Source of the DNA: Oscillospiraceae bacterium | GTDB lineage: Bacteria; Bacillota; Clostridia; Oscillospirales; Oscillospiraceae | Reading direction: 5' to 3' | DNA length: 64,000 bases | Assembly: GCA_017501695.1 (NCBI GenBank) | Contig: JAFVWL010000128.1 | Location: 1-64,000 of the forward strand | In this document: piece after piece, positions 60,913 to 64,000 of the stretch | Layout: the number at the start of each line of letters is the position of its first letter | Numbering within the stretch: the stretch's first letter is position 1 | Notes under the pieces: model-generated | What the model saw: the letters and a program-made list of their open reading frames with translations, nothing else | What the model was told of the DNA's origin: nothing | Database searches by the model: none | Position numbers and translations under genes: made by a program

Positions 60913-61299
60913 TCAGTAGTCTTCATCGAGGGAGTCGCCTCCCCACTGATCTGGGGGAAGCAACTCCTGACCGAACAGGTTGTACCACTTTCCACACTTC
61001 CCGCACTGGCAAGCGCCGAGGTAGTGGTCGATCAGCTCCACCTCATTCCCGCAGGAACAGGTTCCGTGAGCGAAATCCTTGACCCGGCGGTCATGCCGGA
61101 TGACTTCGTTGAACCGGACGAACTGCTCAGGGTGCATCATGCAGCGGAGGCGATTCTCATACGCCGCAGGATTCAGACCTTCGAGGAGCTTGCCGGTGCT
61201 GTCGCAGGGGAAGCCAAAACCGTTGTTGTGCCCGTCGTCGAACACCAACTCGTATTCCGTGACTGTCCGGTACTCAGCCGGGGTGTAATTCTTCAGCAT
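60913..61299 (-). CDS. Zinc-ribbon hypothetical protein common on mobile elements
   Basis: The 128 residues combine VTEYELVFDDGHNNGFGFPC, a helical middle and a C-terminal ribbon GTCSCGNEVELIDHYLGACQ with CGKCGKWYNLFGQELLPP. The overall sequence style is familiar to me from Firmicutes plasmids and integrative elements, without a known function. AGGAGG precedes the ATG. Confidence 0.72.
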   Translation of the reverse strand: MLKNYTPAEYRTVTEYELVFDDGHNNGFGFPCDSTGKLLEGLNPAAYENRLRCMMHPEQFVRFNEVIRHDRRVKDFAHGTCSCGNEVELIDHYLGACQCGKCGKWYNLFGQELLPPDQWGGDSLDEDY

Positions 61300-61312
61300 A
61301 TCCGCTACCTCC

Positions 61313-61543
61313 TTACCGAATCTGAAACAGGTACTTCTTGTACTTCCAGTTGGTGAACCGCAGATCGTTCACATCCCACTGGGAAGTTCTGATCTCTAAG
61401 AGGATCTTATCCGCCAGATCTGTCAGACCTCTCTTCAGGGCTTTCCGGCGGATTCGATACCACATCTTGATCTCACGATCGTATGCTTCCTGGATCTCAG
61501 CCAGAGCTTCGCTGATGCACTTGCCGTTCGTCATGGTCTTCAC
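61313..61543 (-). CDS. Small helical hypothetical protein
   Basis: 76 residues, mainly one or two basic helices (AEIQEAYDREIKMWYRIRRK). AGGAGG lies upstream. Function unknown. Confidence 0.58.
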   Translation of the reverse strand: MKTMTNGKCISEALAEIQEAYDREIKMWYRIRRKALKRGLTDLADKILLEIRTSQWDVNDLRFTNWKYKKYLFQIR

Positions 61544-61548
61544 CCTCC

Positions 61549-61779
61549 TTACAGCTTCTCGAACCGGTTGATCACGGTTCTGTCGGACAGCTTACGAACG
61601 AAGATGTAAGCCGTGACCTCATACTTCTCGTTGACTTCCGTCTTCAGGGTGAAGTCTTCGCCAGCCTGTCTGTTCAGGTGGCTCTGTGCCATCATTCGGA
61701 GCAGCTTGTCGCTGTCGATGATCCGTTCGGGGTAGACCTTGCCACCCACAACCATGCTGCACTGCTTCCAGTTTGCCAT
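61549..61779 (-). CDS. Small hypothetical protein
   Basis: 76 residues; MANWKQCSMVVGGKVYPERI begins a small alpha-beta fold. ATG 61779 after GGAGGT is preferred to an in-frame start five codons earlier, which overlaps the gene before. Function unknown. Confidence 0.6.
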   Translation of the reverse strand: MANWKQCSMVVGGKVYPERIIDSDKLLRMMAQSHLNRQAGEDFTLKTEVNEKYEVTAYIFVRKLSDRTVINRFEKL

Positions 61780-61793
61780 CTTGACCACCTCCA

Positions 61794-62105
61794 TCAGATT
61801 CCAAATTCAGCAGCCAGATCGGCTGCCATGATTGCTGCGTCCTCTTCGATCTCTGCGATCCACTCAGCGAGGTACTCATCTCTGACCGCTTTCCGCTGCC
61901 AGTTCTCTTTGAGAAGACCAACAGCTTCGATCTCGATGTAGCCATCGCTATCGATGTCCCACAGAGGCTTGCCGTACTTGGCAAGCCATTCTGCGTTGTC
62001 TTCCAGCTCCTGCTGGGTAGCCTTGGCGAGTCGCTCGACCAGACCATTGGTGAAATCGTATCGGAAGATATGACCTCTGAACTTGTAGATACCGGACTTC
62101 TTCAT
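61794..62105 (-). CDS. First gene of the repressed small-gene operon, hypothetical
   Basis: 103 residues, acidic and helical, with IYKFRGHIFRYDFTNGLVERLA at the start and a C-terminal Ala/Glu helix. GGAGG precedes the ATG. It is the first gene after the promoter-operator at 62146-62173, so it is likely an early-expressed gene of the element. Function unknown. Confidence 0.65.
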   Translation of the reverse strand: MKKSGIYKFRGHIFRYDFTNGLVERLAKATQQELEDNAEWLAKYGKPLWDIDSDGYIEIEAVGLLKENWQRKAVRDEYLAEWIAEIEEDAAIMAADLAAEFGI

Positions 62106-62122
62106 CTCACTACCTCCGTCTT

Positions 62123-62228
62123 GGTAAGTTATTTTTCACATCTTCATCATAACTTACCGGTCTGGTAAGTCAAGCGAAAAAATTAAAAATACAGAAATTT
62201 TTTACCGGGTAAACAGAGGCTTTTACCC
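62123..62228 (-). promoter_or_regulatory. Promoter and clustered GGTAA operators
   Basis: Minus-strand promoter TTGACT (62173-62168), 16 bases, TATGAT (62151-62146). The spacer is filled by ACTTACC-GGTCT-GGTAAGT (62152-62170). Further half sites are GGTAAGT (62123-62129), the palindrome TTTACC-G-GGTAAA (62201-62213) and TTTTACC (62221-62227). A repressor bound at the central dyad would block polymerase. Confidence 0.75.
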
Positions 62229-62690
62229 TCAAATCTTGAACTTTCTGTACTTTTTCATAAACATATTCGCCGCCCGGTTGCTTACGGGACCGAGGATGCT
62301 TTTGCCACCCTCCCAAAGCTGATACTGAACCATGAAGTAGATCCCGGCAGGATCTCTGAACAGTTCCATATACCAGTCTTCGGAGAAGTCAGGCTTGCTG
62401 GTACAAACCGACTCAGCCTTGCTGGTGTCATACACATGACCGTCACACATCTGCACGACTCTGGGGCTTTCGCTGTTGCCCAGGTTCGGAATGTCCTCAC
62501 CATTTGCATCGACCATCACAACAGTGTACCCGCAGAACGCCAGAGCCTTTGCCAGCTCATCAAAGGTGAGGGAGTCATTCTTCAGGCGGCTGCTGAGATT
62601 CTGCTTGCTCCAGCCCATGTGCTCAGCAAGCTCGGTCTGGGTTTTACCCTTGCTGGTCAGCGCCTGTCGCACCATTTCAGAAGCACTCAT
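62229..62690 (-). CDS. XRE-family helix-turn-helix regulator
   Basis: The 153 residues begin with a classic XRE domain (about 1-55; GKTQTELAEHMGWSKQNLSSR). An unclassified C-terminal domain of about 95 residues follows, with DWYMELFRDPAGIYFMVQYQ. It lies just upstream of the GGTAA operator cluster and is the obvious candidate to bind it. ATG 62690 after GGAGG is chosen over an in-frame start 11 codons earlier. Confidence 0.88.
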   Translation of the reverse strand: MSASEMVRQALTSKGKTQTELAEHMGWSKQNLSSRLKNDSLTFDELAKALAFCGYTVVMVDANGEDIPNLGNSESPRVVQMCDGHVYDTSKAESVCTSKPDFSEDWYMELFRDPAGIYFMVQYQLWEGGKSILGPVSNRAANMFMKKYRKFKI

Positions 62691-63343
62691 GCGAACACCT
62701 CCATCACCGTGCGGAAGCCCCAAGGACTCTGCCCAGCAGATCGTTGTACATAGACTGAAGGATCTCGTACTTGGCGGTCATGGCGGCGAGAGCTTTTTCT
62801 GCCTCCAACTGTCCCCCCCCCCGTGGACGATTCTACGGGAACCGGCACTTCCACACGGACTTCCTTGATGACTTCCTTGGGAACCTCGACGATCTTCTCA
62901 ACCACCTTCTCGGTGGGCTTACCGGTGCTGAGGTCCAGAGAGATCAGCAGGGCAATATCAATATTGATCTGCTCTGCTTCGGTGATGCGTCCCTTGTAGG
63001 AACCGATACGATCGGTCGATACGGTATGCACCTGTTCGCACAGAGCGATGCTTTCCCTCGTGGAACTGCGGATCGTGACATGAGTCGGCAGATCGTTCTT
63101 GGGCTGAGTGGTCAGATATACGACCTCCACAGTGGCGCTGTGCTGATTGTTCTTGTCGTTGGAAACGATGATCGCCGGACGACCACCCCGCTGCTCACTG
63201 CCGGTCGAATAGATCGAATCGATGTAGTAAATATCTCCACGCTTGATTTCCATTTTGCTTCTCCTTTCAGCTTCTTCAATATTCTTCAGAGCCTGATATG
63301 CTGTCGGGTCCCAGTAACCCTCAGCGTTACGCTTCGTTGCCAC
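62687..63343 (-). CDS. PemK/MazF-like protein with N- and C-terminal extensions and a G10 tract
   Basis: Translated as is, it gives about 218 residues: an N-terminal 30 (ATKRNAEGYWDPTAYQALKN), a PemK domain from MEIKRGDIYYIDS (SEQRGGRPAIIVSND, LTTQPKNDLPTHVTI), a KVVEKIVEVPKEVIKEV linker and a tail after a ten-G tract (62822-62813). With nine G the frame would end at 62704 with a plausible coiled coil (QLEAEKALAAMTAKYE). GTG 63343 has GGAGG at the right distance. ATG 63253 also has AAGGAG and would give a standard PemK. Confidence 0.75.
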   Translation of the reverse strand: MATKRNAEGYWDPTAYQALKNIEEAERRSKMEIKRGDIYYIDSIYSTGSEQRGGRPAIIVSNDKNNQHSATVEVVYLTTQPKNDLPTHVTIRSSTRESIALCEQVHTVSTDRIGSYKGRITEAEQINIDIALLISLDLSTGKPTEKVVEKIVEVPKEVIKEVRVEVPVPVESSTGGGTVGGRKSSRRHDRQVRDPSVYVQRSAGQSPWGFRTVMEVFA

Positions 63344-63650
63344 CGGCATCACCTCCACCGGCCTGACGCCGGAGTTCGCCGGCATCGATGACGATGCAGG
63401 AGGTGTGACCGATCAACTGGTTCATCACGCCAAGACCGCCTTCATTCAGCGATCCCTTCATGCTGTTCACAACGATCTGCATGGCGGCAAGCACCATCGG
63501 AAGATCGGTGAAGCTGTAACTCTCGACGAGCTTGCAGCAGGACTGAGCCATATCGCCCAGGGCTTCCTGGTAGGTCTTCTCGACTGTGGCGTAATCGCCA
63601 GCCATGATCGCCTTTGCGATCTTCACGGAATAGGGCATCTTATTTGCCAT
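63327..63650 (-). CDS. Hypothetical protein upstream of the PemK-like gene
   Basis: 107 residues, helical and neutral, with AKAIMAGDYATVEKTYQEAL and SFTDLPMVLAAMQIVVNSMK, ending in a Gly-rich tail. GAGGAAAT precedes ATG 63650. It overlaps the PemK-like gene by 17 bases. It does not look like a MazE or PemI antitoxin (no AbrB-type strands), though position would allow a regulatory role. Confidence 0.65.
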   Translation of the reverse strand: MANKMPYSVKIAKAIMAGDYATVEKTYQEALGDMAQSCCKLVESYSFTDLPMVLAAMQIVVNSMKGSLNEGGLGVMNQLIGHTSCIVIDAGELRRQAGGGDAGGNEA

Positions 63651-63765
63651 TCTGATTTCCTCCTCTGAGTGATTCTTCGTAATCCTTACGCTTCCCGTGC
63701 CGGGAGAACTTCCACTTGATGATGTACCAGATCTGCTCCAGAACACCGACTTTACGATAACCCAT
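63640..63765 (-). CDS. 41-residue basic peptide
   Basis: A frame of 41 codons starts ATG 63765 after GAGGAGGTG and reads MGYRKVGVLEQIWYIIKWKF followed by a charged tail. It overlaps the next gene by 11 bases. The aromatic-basic start suggests membrane or nucleic-acid contact. Too short for routine gene finding; supported by the ribosome site and by gene packing. Confidence 0.55.
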   Translation of the reverse strand: MGYRKVGVLEQIWYIIKWKFSRHGKRKDYEESLRGGNQNGK

Positions 63766-63768
63766 GAG

Positions 63769-64000
63769 CTACACCTCCTCAGACGGCTGTTGGAACCAAG
63801 CCAGGATCTTTTCCCGGCATACTTGAGCGGCTGACTTCTCAAGGGTAGGCACTGCGTCACAATGCCCTCTGCAAACCAGTTCGCACACGACATTCATGTG
63901 ATCCTTGATCAGAGCGTCAACCAACTGCTCCTCTGGCATTTTTGCCAGCGCCCGGAAAGCCTCAATGTTGGTCTTTACGAGCCGTCCACCGGTGTTGTTG
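63769..64000 (-). CDS. Hypothetical protein, C-terminal part (cut by the window edge)
   Basis: The frame open from the right edge encodes 76 residues to a TAG at 63771-63769. It contains NNTGGRLVKTNIEAFRALAK and MPEEQLVDALI, then two Cys-containing helices. The start is outside the window. It belongs to the same packed block. Confidence 0.6.
   Translation of the reverse strand, partial: NNTGGRLVKTNIEAFRALAKMPEEQLVDALIKDHMNVVCELVCRGHCDAVPTLEKSAAQVCREKILAWFQQPSEEV

Noticed and set aside
1..64000. CRISPR arrays, rRNA and tRNA genes
   Set aside because: No regularly spaced repeats, no cloverleaf with a GTTCRA arm and no rRNA signature were found when reading the window. A tRNAscan or Infernal run would settle this.

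Overview
The window looks like the chromosome of an anaerobic, endospore-forming Clostridia, probably an Oscillospirales gut bacterium. The evidence is high-GC coding sequence, Gram-positive sigma-A promoters (TTGACA/TATAAT with 16-17 bp spacers), strong GGAGG ribosome sites, a T-box leader, and sporulation genes (spoVAD, spoVAE, spoIIR, a GerMN lipoprotein). No rRNA, tRNA or CRISPR array was seen.

Layout. 1-140 is the tail of an IS3-family insertion sequence. 310-7696 holds a glycosyltransferase, a minus-strand group (hypothetical, family-4 uracil-DNA glycosylase, D,D-carboxypeptidase), then a plus-strand group (helix-hairpin-helix protein, OmpR-type two-component system, GerMN lipoprotein, exonuclease III). 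7986-11831 is a minus-strand run with an M32 carboxypeptidase, NAD(P)HX dehydratase, a lipoprotein, a MazF toxin and a hypothetical protein. 11907-15675 is a T-box-controlled pheST operon. 15712-19189 carries ireB, a GDSL-like surface protein, spoVAD, spoVAE and a tiny Asn/Gln-rich protein. 19229-27574 on the minus strand holds addAB, spoIIR and ispE. 27709-32382 holds a DUF378 protein, an Ig-like surface protein and a transmembrane Ser/Thr-kinase-like protein with fibronectin-like modules.

32463-40613 is a compact operon for the shikimate pathway plus phenylalanine and tyrosine synthesis (aroF-tyrA-aroB-aroA-aroC-pheA-aroE/K-aroQ). A Phe/Tyr-rich leader peptide and nested hairpins precede it and form a convincing transcription attenuator. 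40864-57179 is housekeeping and transport: a coiled-coil FtsX-type ABC transporter, an aminotransferase, an AGCS symporter, an ArsC-like protein, truA, a hydrolase, a copper ATPase fused to CopZ, an HxlR regulator, a ThrE-type exporter, yajC, tgt and a beta-helix protein.

From 57438 to the right edge the style changes. Twenty small, tightly overlapping minus-strand genes, nearly all of unknown function, follow one another with an XRE regulator, a cluster of GGTAA operators and a PemK-like gene carrying a G10 tract. This is part of a prophage, ICE or plasmid-like element that continues beyond the window.

The most unusual structure is a pair of short non-autonomous elements (7723-7978 and 40644-40824). 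They share terminal inverted repeats, and each sits between two exact copies of a complete intrinsic-terminator hairpin. This implies a mobile element that targets and duplicates terminators between convergent genes.
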